From JAUIET01 sp039111475 (GTDB taxonomy: Bacteria > Pseudomonadota > Gammaproteobacteria > Pseudomonadales > JAUIET01): a DNA stretch of 64,000 nucleotides. The stretch is from assembly GCA_039111475.1 (NCBI GenBank), contig JBCCIP010000023.1:24684-88683 (forward strand), read 5' to 3'. The notes beneath the pieces were generated by a model. That model saw only the letters and a list, made by a program, of their open reading frames with translations, was not told where the DNA came from and did not search any database. The translations under genes were made by a program, and so were the position numbers. This document shows positions 26,178 to 34,408 of this stretch, one piece after another (position 1 is the stretch's first letter; the number at the start of each line of letters is the position of its first letter).

Positions 26178-27042
26178 CGGCCGCCAATGCAGTGATATCG
26201 GCATGGTCGTAACAGGGCGCCACCTCAACAATATCCATCGCAACCAGATTTAAGCCGCTTAAGCCGCGAATGATCTTTAGCGCTTTGTCGGTACTCATAC
26301 CGCCAACCACCGGCGTGCCGGTGCCAGGAGCAAATGCCGGATCAAGACCGTCAATATCAAAGGTTAAGTAGATCGGCATGTCGCCCACAGTCTCACATAT
26401 CTTATCGACAATGGCTTCTGCTGACATATCGTTCACCGCGGCAGCATCCAACACAGTAAACTCGTGATTCTCAACATTGTATTCGGTACGAATGCCTAGC
26501 TGGACGGTGTGCGGTGCTGATATCAGACCTTCTTTGGGTGCATGGTAGAACATACATCCATGGTCATAACGATCTGAGTCTTCGTAGGTATCGGTATGCG
26601 CATCGAAATGAATCATCGCAACAGGACCATGAACTTTGCTGACTGCCCTAAGCAGCGGCAGAGTCACAAAATGGTCGCCACCAAATGACAACAGCTTTTT
26701 CCCCTGTTGCAGAATGCCCAGCGCTGTTTCTGTCACTGTCGACAGCATGGATTCACTCTCTCCTGGAGGGAATTCCAGGTCGCCATAGTCGATCACCGAG
26801 ATGCGATCAAACGCATTGAAGCGCCAGGGCCAGCGCTTTTCTTCCCAGCGAAGATTGGCTGATGCGCGGCGTATACCCTGCGGGCCCTGACGAGTTCCGG
26901 CGCGGCCGGTAGTGCCGAGGTCGTAGGGTATGCCCATAACCACCACATCAGCGCTCTGTACATCCCGACTTAACGGCGTCGACAGGTAGCCGAACGTATT
27001 TGCGAACATGGAATGGCTAGAAAAATGTTTTTGATCAGTCAT
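26131..27042 (-). CDS. speB: agmatinase / ureohydrolase family protein
   Basis: 303-residue binuclear-manganese ureohydrolase. Metal motifs are all present: GGDHFVT, HFDAHTDTY and DIDGLDPAFAPGTGTP. It hydrolyses a guanidino compound to urea; agmatine to putrescine is likely because a putrescine-degrading operon starts 1.6 kb away. Guanidinobutyrase and other guanidino hydrolases share these motifs, so the substrate is inferred. No ribosome site is evident at the ATG at 27042; a second ATG (MFANTFGYL) is 33 nt inside. The 187-nt region upstream, shared with the divergent membrane protein, has two small hairpins (GCCGT/ACGGC and TTCCG/CGGAA). Confidence 0.9.
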   Translation of the reverse strand: MTDQKHFSSHSMFANTFGYLSTPLSRDVQSADVVVMGIPYDLGTTGRAGTRQGPQGIRRASANLRWEEKRWPWRFNAFDRISVIDYGDLEFPPGESESMLSTVTETALGILQQGKKLLSFGGDHFVTLPLLRAVSKVHGPVAMIHFDAHTDTYEDSDRYDHGCMFYHAPKEGLISAPHTVQLGIRTEYNVENHEFTVLDAAAVNDMSAEAIVDKICETVGDMPIYLTFDIDGLDPAFAPGTGTPVVGGMSTDKALKIIRGLSGLNLVAMDIVEVAPCYDHADITALAAATLGLEMLYVTASTV

Positions 27043-27228
27043 TTAGAGCATCTACTTAAAGTGATACATTGCCGTCATAAACGGCTTGTAAGCTGTAAAG
27101 CCTTCCGCTGTTAACGGAAAACAGGTAAGTTGTTGATTGAGGCCACAATAATAATACGATAAAGGCAGTGAAACTGATATGCGAGTCTCGCGCAGCACTT
27201 TAATTTACCAGCGGAGCAGTGCAACAGA

Positions 27229-28110
27229 ATGAGTGCAGTGAACAAGGATGTGTCGCTAAAGACACTGCTGTTGCCTTTGCTGCAACACCCCACTATCGCC
27301 GCTGTTATCAAATGGTCTGTGTACGGCATTCTGGTATTCAACGGAATCCTTTATCTGCTGGATGATATTGGCGCCTATCAAAGCTCAATAGGCGCAGATG
27401 CCAGTTTTGCGGACATTCTGGAAACCTTCGCAACCAGCATCGACACAGCCGCCTGGCTTGGGCTGATTTTTATGCTGGAGTTGGAGACCTGGTTACTCTC
27501 CGATGAGGTACTCGAAAGCTGGGTAGGCAAACTACTGTTTATGCTGCGCGTAGTTTGCTACGCATCTATTGCTTATGCGGCATACGGCTATGTTGCCGAG
27601 GCACAAGACAACTACAAAACCATGGTACGTGAAGACGTTCAGCATCTGTGTGACGTGGCAGACCAGGGCGTTTCCCTGCAAACCGATAGTATTGACTACA
27701 CCGAGATCGACCGGAGTAATTGCGGCGAACTATCGGTGGGTGCACCGTTTTATAAAATTGATAAAAAAACTTCATTAATCGATGCCCCCACGCTGCAGCG
27801 CGTGCAGAAGATGGAGTGGATCAACGTACTTAACGCCTTCGTCTGGGTGATGGTTGTGTTATTGATTGAGGCCGAGGTCAGGTTGCAATGGAACGATCAA
27901 TACGGTACTCGATGGCTGCAGGGGGTTCAGCAGTCGAAAACATTCTTTTACGTGATTCTTTGGGGGTGTGCGTTTGCATGGCTGTATTTTGGTTATCGCT
28001 TGTATGGGTTTGATGCGATAGTTTGGATTGCCGGGTTTTGGGCGATTGAGTTGAATCTTGCGGATTGGGAGCAGGAGAGGGTGGCAGAGTTGCGACAAAA
28101 TGCGGCGTAA
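27229..28110 (+). CDS. polytopic membrane protein of unknown function
   Basis: 293 residues, not recognised. Hydrophobic segments lie near 25-45, 70-90, 103-122, 198-217, 234-255 and 258-275, so about six helices. A soluble loop of about 70 residues (125-195) includes two cysteines (HLCDVADQG and RSNCGELS) that could form a disulfide. A WEQERVAEL tail ends the protein. Divergent from the agmatinase gene and followed by the pair of inverted-repeat elements. No function suggested. Confidence 0.78.
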   Translation: MSAVNKDVSLKTLLLPLLQHPTIAAVIKWSVYGILVFNGILYLLDDIGAYQSSIGADASFADILETFATSIDTAAWLGLIFMLELETWLLSDEVLESWVGKLLFMLRVVCYASIAYAAYGYVAEAQDNYKTMVREDVQHLCDVADQGVSLQTDSIDYTEIDRSNCGELSVGAPFYKIDKKTSLIDAPTLQRVQKMEWINVLNAFVWVMVVLLIEAEVRLQWNDQYGTRWLQGVQQSKTFFYVILWGCAFAWLYFGYRLYGFDAIVWIAGFWAIELNLADWEQERVAELRQNAA

Positions 28111-28168
28111 TGAGCTCGCGAACAATGAGTTTGATTAGTTTTCGTATTCTGCAGAGTACGGCGCAGAA

Positions 28169-28320
28169 CTGAGTTCAAGCGCTCGGGACCCGCTGGACCC
28201 AAAGCAGTCGCTACGTTCTTGGGGCCAGCTTTGAATTCATCCATGGGGGCTTCCCTAAAGGACCTACTGTTGGCATTTTCGACATCCATGTCTCAAATGA
28301 TCCCGAGCGCTTGAACTCAG
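28169..28320. repeat. variable-arm inverted-repeat element, copy A (plus orientation)
   Basis: Perfect 20-bp arms: CTGAGTTCAAGCGCTCGGGA at 28169-28188 and its exact reverse complement at 28301-28320. The 112-nt interior carries the family core: GGACCCAAAGCA, GGGGCCAGCTTTGAA, TCATCCATGGGGGCT and CTAAAGGACCTACTG. Arms are unlike those of the other copies while the core is shared. It lies in the 581-nt gap before the putrescine operon, which otherwise shows only copy B and no gene. Confidence 0.85.
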
Positions 28321-28412
28321 CCCGGCACCTCAGTGCCAGATTCAGATATCACATTTTTGAGGCGATTGTCGTCACGGTGTGCATTGTGAAAGCCTGTCAC
28401 TGAGGCGATGGA

Positions 28413-28564
28413 ACGAGTTCTGGTTTGCGGGACTGCGTGATAGAGGGATCTCGAACACACCAACAGTAGGTCCTTTAGGGAAGTCCCCATGGATGGGTTT
28501 GAAGCTTTCCCCGCGAGCATAGCGAGTGCTTTGGGTCCGACGTGTCCCGCATACCAGAACTCGT
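28413..28564. repeat. variable-arm inverted-repeat element, copy B (minus orientation)
   Basis: Arms 28413-28433 (ACGAGTTCTGGTTTGCGGGA...) and 28544-28564 are complementary at 20 of 21 positions. The core is the reverse complement of copy A's: it contains AGTAGGTCCTTTAGGGAAG, CCCCATGGATGGGTTTGAAG, GCGAGCATAGCGAGTGC and TTTGGGTCC. A and B thus point at each other, 92 nt apart, and share an identical 24-nt block in opposite orientation. Confidence 0.85.
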
Positions 28565-28691
28565 ACTATTGTCGGTCTGGATCAATAAGAAAAACGTCCA
28601 GATCTCATAGTAACCACTAATAGGTACGTCCCAACACACTGCCTGTGATAGCATCACCAGCATCAAAATCAGGTTAAAAGGGCCCATGGCA

Positions 28692-30065
28692 ATGAGTTCA
28701 ACAAGCGCACAAGAAAACTGGCAAGAGCTGGATAAGAACAGCCATTTTCATCCTTTTACCGATTTATCCGAGTATGCCGAAACTGGTGGCCGAGTTGTCA
28801 ACCAGGCCGAGCATGTCTATATTCGTGATGCCGACGGTCATCGCATTCTCGATGGAATGTCAGGTTTGTGGTGTTGCAACCTGGGTTACTCGCAGAAGGG
28901 CATTGCGGATGCTGTCTATGAGCAGCTGCAAACCCTGCCGTATTACAACAGCTTCTTTAATTGCTCCAACGACAAAGCCATTGAATTATCAGCGGCCCTG
29001 TTGAAGGTGATGCCCGCGCATTTCAAAAAGATCTTCTTTACCAACTCCGGCTCGGAAGCGAACGATACCAATATTCGTCTGGTCCACCGCTATTTCGATT
29101 TGTTGGAGAAGCCCGATAAGAAAATCATCATCAGTCGAAAAAATGCGTATCACGGCAGTACCATCGCCGCTGCCAGTTTGGGCGGTATGAAAGGTATGCA
29201 CGAACAGTTTACGCGCTTGCCCTATGTGTATCATATACAACAACCGCACTGGTTTGACGAGGGTGATAATCTATCATCTGACGAGTTTGGCCGCGCGGCC
29301 GCGAGCCAACTGGAGCAAGCGATTGATGAGCTGGGTGAAAACAAAGTCGCCGCTTTCATTGCTGAACCGATTCAAGGTGCTGGCGGTGTGATTGTTCCGC
29401 CAGACACTTACTGGCCCGCCATTAAAGATATATGTGAGCGACGCGACATTTTGTTGATCAGCGACGAAGTAATTTGCGGTTTTGGCCGAACAGGTTCCTG
29501 GTTTGGCTGTGAGACCTATGGTTTTGAGCCAGATTTGATGACGTTTGCCAAAGCAGTTACCAATGGCTTTCAGCCATTAGGTGGTGTTGCTATCAGTGAT
29601 AAGGTAGCAAGTGTACTGACATCCGGCGGCGGGGAATTTGCGCATGGCTTTACCTATTCAGGACACCCGGCAGCCTGTGCGGCAGGTCTGGCCACTCTGG
29701 ATGTTTTGCAGCAGCAAAACATGATACAACACGTCTCAGAATCTATTGGGCCGTATTTTCGAACGCGTTGGGATGAGCTAGCGGATCACGCCATTGTTGG
29801 CCAGGTCCGATCACAAGGTATGTTCGCGGCGCTGGAGTTAGTGCGAGACAAGGAAAGCCGGGATAGATTGGCACCAGAAAGTGCGGCGGCAATCACTTGT
29901 AGAGATGCCGCCGTGGCCAGCGGCCTTATGGTTCGCGCCGTGGGCGACTCCATGATCAGTGCCCCTCCGTTCGTGTGCACCGAAGCGGAAATCGATCTAT
30001 TGATCGAGCGTTTGCATCAAGCGCTGGACAAAACAGCGGCCGCCTATGGTGTAAAAAGCGCATGA
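28692..30065 (+). CDS. spuC: class III aminotransferase, putrescine:pyruvate type
   Basis: About 457 residues of the class III (omega) PLP aminotransferase fold. Visible: FHPFTD, MSGLWCCNLGYS, TNSGSEANDTNIRLV, KNAYHGSTIAAASLGG, the cofactor-aspartate segment LISDEVICGFGRTG, and the PLP lysine in TFAKAVTNGFQPLGG. It transfers the amino group of putrescine or a related diamine to pyruvate. The ATG at 28692 has AGGG at better spacing (9 nt) than the ATG at 28686. The next gene, a gamma-glutamylpolyamine synthetase, overlaps by ATGA, which supports the polyamine role. Beta-alanine and taurine aminotransferases share the fold. Confidence 0.9.
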   Translation: MSSTSAQENWQELDKNSHFHPFTDLSEYAETGGRVVNQAEHVYIRDADGHRILDGMSGLWCCNLGYSQKGIADAVYEQLQTLPYYNSFFNCSNDKAIELSAALLKVMPAHFKKIFFTNSGSEANDTNIRLVHRYFDLLEKPDKKIIISRKNAYHGSTIAAASLGGMKGMHEQFTRLPYVYHIQQPHWFDEGDNLSSDEFGRAAASQLEQAIDELGENKVAAFIAEPIQGAGGVIVPPDTYWPAIKDICERRDILLISDEVICGFGRTGSWFGCETYGFEPDLMTFAKAVTNGFQPLGGVAISDKVASVLTSGGGEFAHGFTYSGHPAACAAGLATLDVLQQQNMIQHVSESIGPYFRTRWDELADHAIVGQVRSQGMFAALELVRDKESRDRLAPESAAAITCRDAAVASGLMVRAVGDSMISAPPFVCTEAEIDLLIERLHQALDKTAAAYGVKSA

Positions 30066-31390
30066 GCTCCAGCAGCGGAAGGCCTGCAAAGTTGCCAGAA
30101 TCGCTAGAACTGTTGATCAGTGATATCAATGGCGTGCCTCGTGGTAAAACCATCGACAGCACCGCAATAGACGGAGGTGAATTACAACACTTCCCCAAGG
30201 CAATCTTGCTGCAAACCATTAATGGCAGCTATTGCGACGCGATGGAAACGCTCAACGCCAAAGATGATGATTTGTTGCTCAAGCCGGATTGGAGTACCTA
30301 TAGGTCTACGCCGTGGAAAAAACAAACTGGTCAATTGATTTGCGAAACGATCAACAAAGACACGGGTAGGCCCATTAGTTTTGATTCTCGCAATGTACTC
30401 AAGCAATTAGTGCAGCAGTTCGGTGAGCGAGACATGTTTCCAATTGTTGCGCCAGAACTCGAATTCTATTTATTAGAGCCCAACAAAAAAGACGCTTTAG
30501 AACTCTCGCCGGCAATTGCAGAAGATGGTTCAACCGAAGCAGGAGGTGAAGCATTCAGTCCTGACTCGCTTGATAAGTACAGTGCCATTATCGATGACCT
30601 GAATACCTTGTGCGCTAAGGCTGGGCTGGCTACCAGTGCTCTAGTACATGAAATGGGACCTGCACAGATAGAGCTAAACGTAGAACACGGCGATGTAATG
30701 GATCGTATTGATCAGCTGTTTTTGCTCAAACGTCTGGTCAAAGCATGTGCCGTAAGGCATGGAAAATTGGCAAGCTTTATGGCCAAGCCAATGGCCGGTC
30801 AGGCTGGTAATGGCTTGCATACTCATTGCAGTATGGTGAATGCAGATGGAAACAACGTGTTTGCATTAGAAAATGGCCAGGCACCGCTTGCGCTGAAACA
30901 CTTTATTGGCGGCTTACAGATCTATCTTCCCAAAATCTTTGCCTTAATAGCACCGAATATAAACAGTTACCGACGCTTTGTGCCCGGCCTATCTGCGCCC
31001 ATTAATTTAGAATGGGGATACGACAATCGCACCACGGGACTTCGCGTGCCGTTTGGTCCGGATGCAGCTGGCCGAATTGAGAACAGGGTTGCTGGCGCAG
31101 ACGCCAACCCCTATCTGCTGATGGCTGCTAACCTGGCTTGCGGATTGCTAGGTATGCATGAGCGTATAGAGCCAACTGCTGCCCATGAAGGTGACGCTTA
31201 TGATGAAGCAGCGGATCTTCCTGAGCACTTGTACCCGGCGCTGACGGCGCTAGAAAATTGCGAGCCGTTAGTTGCGTTGTTAGGTAGTGATTTTGTCGAA
31301 GCATTTGTTTCTGCGAAGCGTTCAGAACTCAGCCACTTTGGCAAGCATGTCTCGCCATGGGAAGTCACCTACCTTGGGAACCAGTTGTAA
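30062..31390 (+). CDS. puuA: glutamine-synthetase-family gamma-glutamylputrescine synthetase
   Basis: 442 residues starting MSSSSGRPAKLPESLELLISD. Glutamine-synthetase landmarks: DINGVPRGK, VAPELEFYL, EMGPAQIELN, the ATP/ammonia-site GNGLHTHCSM, NSYRRFVPG and RIENRVAGADANPYLLMAA. Such GS-like enzymes ligate glutamate to putrescine or other polyamines, using ATP, in place of ammonia. The Tyr adenylylation loop typical of GlnA is not seen. The start overlaps spuC by 4 nt and the stop is 3 nt before the oxidase, so this is one operon. Confidence 0.9.
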   Translation: MSSSSGRPAKLPESLELLISDINGVPRGKTIDSTAIDGGELQHFPKAILLQTINGSYCDAMETLNAKDDDLLLKPDWSTYRSTPWKKQTGQLICETINKDTGRPISFDSRNVLKQLVQQFGERDMFPIVAPELEFYLLEPNKKDALELSPAIAEDGSTEAGGEAFSPDSLDKYSAIIDDLNTLCAKAGLATSALVHEMGPAQIELNVEHGDVMDRIDQLFLLKRLVKACAVRHGKLASFMAKPMAGQAGNGLHTHCSMVNADGNNVFALENGQAPLALKHFIGGLQIYLPKIFALIAPNINSYRRFVPGLSAPINLEWGYDNRTTGLRVPFGPDAAGRIENRVAGADANPYLLMAANLACGLLGMHERIEPTAAHEGDAYDEAADLPEHLYPALTALENCEPLVALLGSDFVEAFVSAKRSELSHFGKHVSPWEVTYLGNQL

Positions 31391-31393
31391 GCC

Positions 31394-32704
31394 ATGTCAG
31401 CAGCCGGCCAGCAAGGTGGAAATTCCTCACTCGGTTACGACGAATCCTGGTATTACTCGAGTTTAGGAGGCGTTGATGATTACCCAACCTTCAGCGGAGA
31501 ACTTGATGTTGATGTATGCGTTATTGGTGCGGGTTATACCGGACTATCCGCCGCGATTGAACTAACCGATAAAGGCCATTCCGTGGCGGTTCTTGAAGCG
31601 CATAAAATTGGTGCAGGTGCCTCTGGTCGCAACGGCGGCGTACTGGGAATGGGGCAGCGAAAAGATCAATTTGAGCTCGAGAGTTGGGTCGGCAAAGAAA
31701 AAGCACAGCAGTTCTGGCAAATTGCCTGTGACGCCAATCAATTGGTTCGCGATCGTGTTGAGCAACATCAGATTGACTGTGATTTACGTGATGGTTCCTT
31801 GACGGTTGCTCATAGACAGCGTTACGAGCGTGAGCTTTGGGACTATGTTGATCATTTAGAAGCAAACTACGCCTACACAGGCAAGCGCAAAGTGGGTACC
31901 GACGAAGTGCGGGCTATGCTCGGTGTTGACAGTTACTTCGGAGGGTATGTTGATAGCAATGCTGCTCACCTACACCCTCTGAAGCTGGCGCGTGGTTTAG
32001 CCAGGGTCGCTGCAAAGCAAGGCGCTAAGGTGTTTGAGGATAGTGCAGCACTGGGCTACGAGGAAGTTGGCGACAGCATCGTTGTCCAAACCCGAAGTGG
32101 CCGAGCGCGCTGTCAGTATCTGATTCTCGCCTGCAACGGTTATTTAGGTCGATTCGAAAAAGCGGCCGCTGTATACCAAATGCCAATTAATAATTTTATT
32201 CTAGCCACCGAGCCGCTGGGTGCGGAGCGCGGTAAGCGTGTTAACAGGGACAACGTAGCGGTTGTTGATACGCGGTTTGTGGTCAATTATTTTCATAATT
32301 CCCCAGATCACCGCCTGATATTTGGCGGTGGTGAAAATTACTCTTCCAGATTCCCCAAAGACCTGAAAGGCTTTGTGCGTAGCAAAATGCTGGAAGTGTA
32401 TCCGGACCTGCATGACGTAAAGATTGATTATGCCTGGGGCGGTACACTGGCAATTACCTTGAAGCGTATGCCGCATTTCGGCCGCAAGGGTAATAGGGTG
32501 TATTGGGCGCAAGGTTACTCAGGCCATGGCATAGCGATGGCGAATATGGGCGGTAAGCTGGTTGCAGAAGCCATACACCAGCAATCTGATGGCTTTGAAT
32601 TGTTCGCTGGACTCAAGCATCAGGCGTTTCCCGGCGGCACTCTGCTGCGCTGGCCTGGCTTGGTCGCGGGCATGCTGTACTACTCAATGCTTGATAAATT
32701 TTGA
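31394..32704 (+). CDS. puuB: FAD-dependent gamma-glutamylputrescine oxidase
   Basis: 436-residue DAO-family flavoprotein. The N-terminal FAD-binding loop is VCVIGAGYTGLSAAIEL, followed by LEAHKIGAGASGRNGG, and the C-terminal WAQGYSGHGIAMANMGGKLVAEA closes the FAD site. PuuB oxidises gamma-glutamylputrescine to the aldehyde with release of ammonia and peroxide. The C-terminal PGGTLLRWPGLVAGMLYYSMLD also fits PuuB. Third gene of the putrescine operon; no PuuC aldehyde dehydrogenase or PuuD hydrolase follows, so these must be elsewhere. Confidence 0.9.
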   Translation: MSAAGQQGGNSSLGYDESWYYSSLGGVDDYPTFSGELDVDVCVIGAGYTGLSAAIELTDKGHSVAVLEAHKIGAGASGRNGGVLGMGQRKDQFELESWVGKEKAQQFWQIACDANQLVRDRVEQHQIDCDLRDGSLTVAHRQRYERELWDYVDHLEANYAYTGKRKVGTDEVRAMLGVDSYFGGYVDSNAAHLHPLKLARGLARVAAKQGAKVFEDSAALGYEEVGDSIVVQTRSGRARCQYLILACNGYLGRFEKAAAVYQMPINNFILATEPLGAERGKRVNRDNVAVVDTRFVVNYFHNSPDHRLIFGGGENYSSRFPKDLKGFVRSKMLEVYPDLHDVKIDYAWGGTLAITLKRMPHFGRKGNRVYWAQGYSGHGIAMANMGGKLVAEAIHQQSDGFELFAGLKHQAFPGGTLLRWPGLVAGMLYYSMLDKF

Positions 32705-32827
32705 TGCAGGCGCAATGGACGTGCTGACATGCGGTTTGCTCGGCGTTGATTCTGATCAAGGATGCGCTAGTGTCGTTTAGTAGAATGTTATACAACATGA
32801 TTACTTCACTCCAAGACTACTGACGCT

Positions 32828-34408
32828 ATGGACTTTCTCTGGGTAGCGGTCGCATTCGTTTGCGGGTTTCTGGTTAAACGACTCAACTTGCCACCATTGA
32901 TAGGGTATCTGGCGGCGGGCTTTGGTTTGCATGCACTGGGCGTGGAACCAGCGGAATCCCTTGAAGTGCTTGCCGATTTGGGTGTGGTATTGCTTCTGTA
33001 TACTGTGGGCCTGAAGCTAGACGTTAGTAGTTTGTTCAGAACCGAAATATGGGGCAGCGCTTTGGCTCAGATGGGGGTTATCGTTGTCTTGACGGTTGCC
33101 AATAGCCTTTTGCTGGCGTTTCTTGGACTTAATTACTTCACTGATCTGGATTGGCAAGCAGCCGCGTTGATCGGCTTTGCGGTCAGTTTCAGTAGTACGG
33201 TCTGCGCGGTTAAATTGCTTGAAGATCGTGGGGAAATGCGTGCGCGCCATGGTCGCGTGGCAATAGGTATTCTGATCATTCAGGACATTGCAGCCGTTAT
33301 TTTTGTGTCGTTAACGGCAGACAAATCCCCTAGTTGGTGGGCTCTGTTACTGTTTGCATTGCCGCTTTTGAGGCCATTGATAGACAGGCTACTGGTGTTG
33401 TGTGGTCACGGCGAAATGTTGGCGTTGGGAGGTTTTTTCCTGGCCCTGGGTGGCGGCGAATTGTTTACTTTATTTGGCTTAAAAGCCCATTTAGGTGCTT
33501 TGGTATTGGGCGCGGTTTCCAGCGGACAAACCAAAGCAGGTGAGCTGGCGAAAACTCTACTCAGCTTTAAAGATATTTTTCTGATAGGATTTTTCCTGTC
33601 GATCGGATTTACCGCACTGCCGACGATTGACATGATGGGCGTGGCACTCATTATGGCTCTGGCATTGCCGGTAAAAAGCGCCTTATTCTTTCTTTGGCAA
33701 GTGCGTTTCAAATTGCGCAGCCGCACCGCGTTTCTTTCTGCCCTGAGTCTGTCAAACTACAGTGAGTTTGGCTTGATCGTGTGTGCTGCAAGTACGGCGC
33801 ACGGACTGCTAGCTAAAGAATGGCTGGTGATAATGGCGTTGGCGGTTTCCTTTTCCATCATATTGTCCAGTATCGTTAACACCCATGCTCACGCTTACTA
33901 CCAGCGTTGGAGTGCACGTCTAAAGCGTTATGAACGTCGCCAACGTTTGCCGGAAGATAATTTGACTCAGCCTGAAGGCGCTGTGTGGGTGATAGGAATG
34001 GGCAGAGTAGGCACCGGTGCTTACGACTCCTTGCGCGACGAGCTGAATATGGATGTGTGTGGCATTGATGTAGACCAGGAGCGGGTGGAAAGACATTGCA
34101 AGCAGGGTAGACGCGTTTCACAGGGGGATGCGGAGGATCCGGATTTCTGGGCACATCTTTCTCTGCAACAAGAGAATTTGATCATTCTTGCAATGCCAAA
34201 CAATAAAGACAATATCGAAGCCATTGGTCAGATCCAGCAGATTGGGTTTGCCGGCAGAACGGCCGGCATAGCCAGTTATGACGATGAAAAGCAGTTATTG
34301 CTAGACGCCGGGATCGATGTGGTATTCAACCTCTATGACAATGCAGGTGCCGGATTGGCCGAACACAGCGTTCATTTTTTGAGTGCGCAAGCAGACGGAC
34401 AGACCTAG
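32828..34408 (+). CDS. CPA2 cation:proton antiporter with TrkA-N domain (KefB/YbaL-like)
   Basis: 526 residues. Residues 1-375 form about 12 helices of the monovalent cation:proton antiporter-2 family (LGVVLLLYTVGLKLDVSSL, AVSFSSTVCAVKLLEDRGEM, GILIIQDIAAVIF). Residues 385-505 are a Rossmann TrkA-N domain with VIGMGRVGTGAYDSL, a nucleotide gate. It exports K+ or Na+ for pH or electrophile defence. The C-terminus lacks a TrkA-C domain. Its TAG stop overlaps the stop of the convergent acyl-CoA synthetase within one CTAG. Confidence 0.9.
   Translation: MDFLWVAVAFVCGFLVKRLNLPPLIGYLAAGFGLHALGVEPAESLEVLADLGVVLLLYTVGLKLDVSSLFRTEIWGSALAQMGVIVVLTVANSLLLAFLGLNYFTDLDWQAAALIGFAVSFSSTVCAVKLLEDRGEMRARHGRVAIGILIIQDIAAVIFVSLTADKSPSWWALLLFALPLLRPLIDRLLVLCGHGEMLALGGFFLALGGGELFTLFGLKAHLGALVLGAVSSGQTKAGELAKTLLSFKDIFLIGFFLSIGFTALPTIDMMGVALIMALALPVKSALFFLWQVRFKLRSRTAFLSALSLSNYSEFGLIVCAASTAHGLLAKEWLVIMALAVSFSIILSSIVNTHAHAYYQRWSARLKRYERRQRLPEDNLTQPEGAVWVIGMGRVGTGAYDSLRDELNMDVCGIDVDQERVERHCKQGRRVSQGDAEDPDFWAHLSLQQENLIILAMPNNKDNIEAIGQIQQIGFAGRTAGIASYDDEKQLLLDAGIDVVFNLYDNAGAGLAEHSVHFLSAQADGQT

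Noticed and set aside
28169..28564. Integron attC sites or a cassette array
   Set aside because: attC sites conserve their ends and vary in the middle. These elements conserve the middle and vary in the arms, and no integrase is present.
28169..28564. Insertion sequence or MITE of usual type
   Set aside because: No transposase, and the terminal inverted repeats are not shared between copies. A target-copying mobile element is still possible and is listed as a finding.
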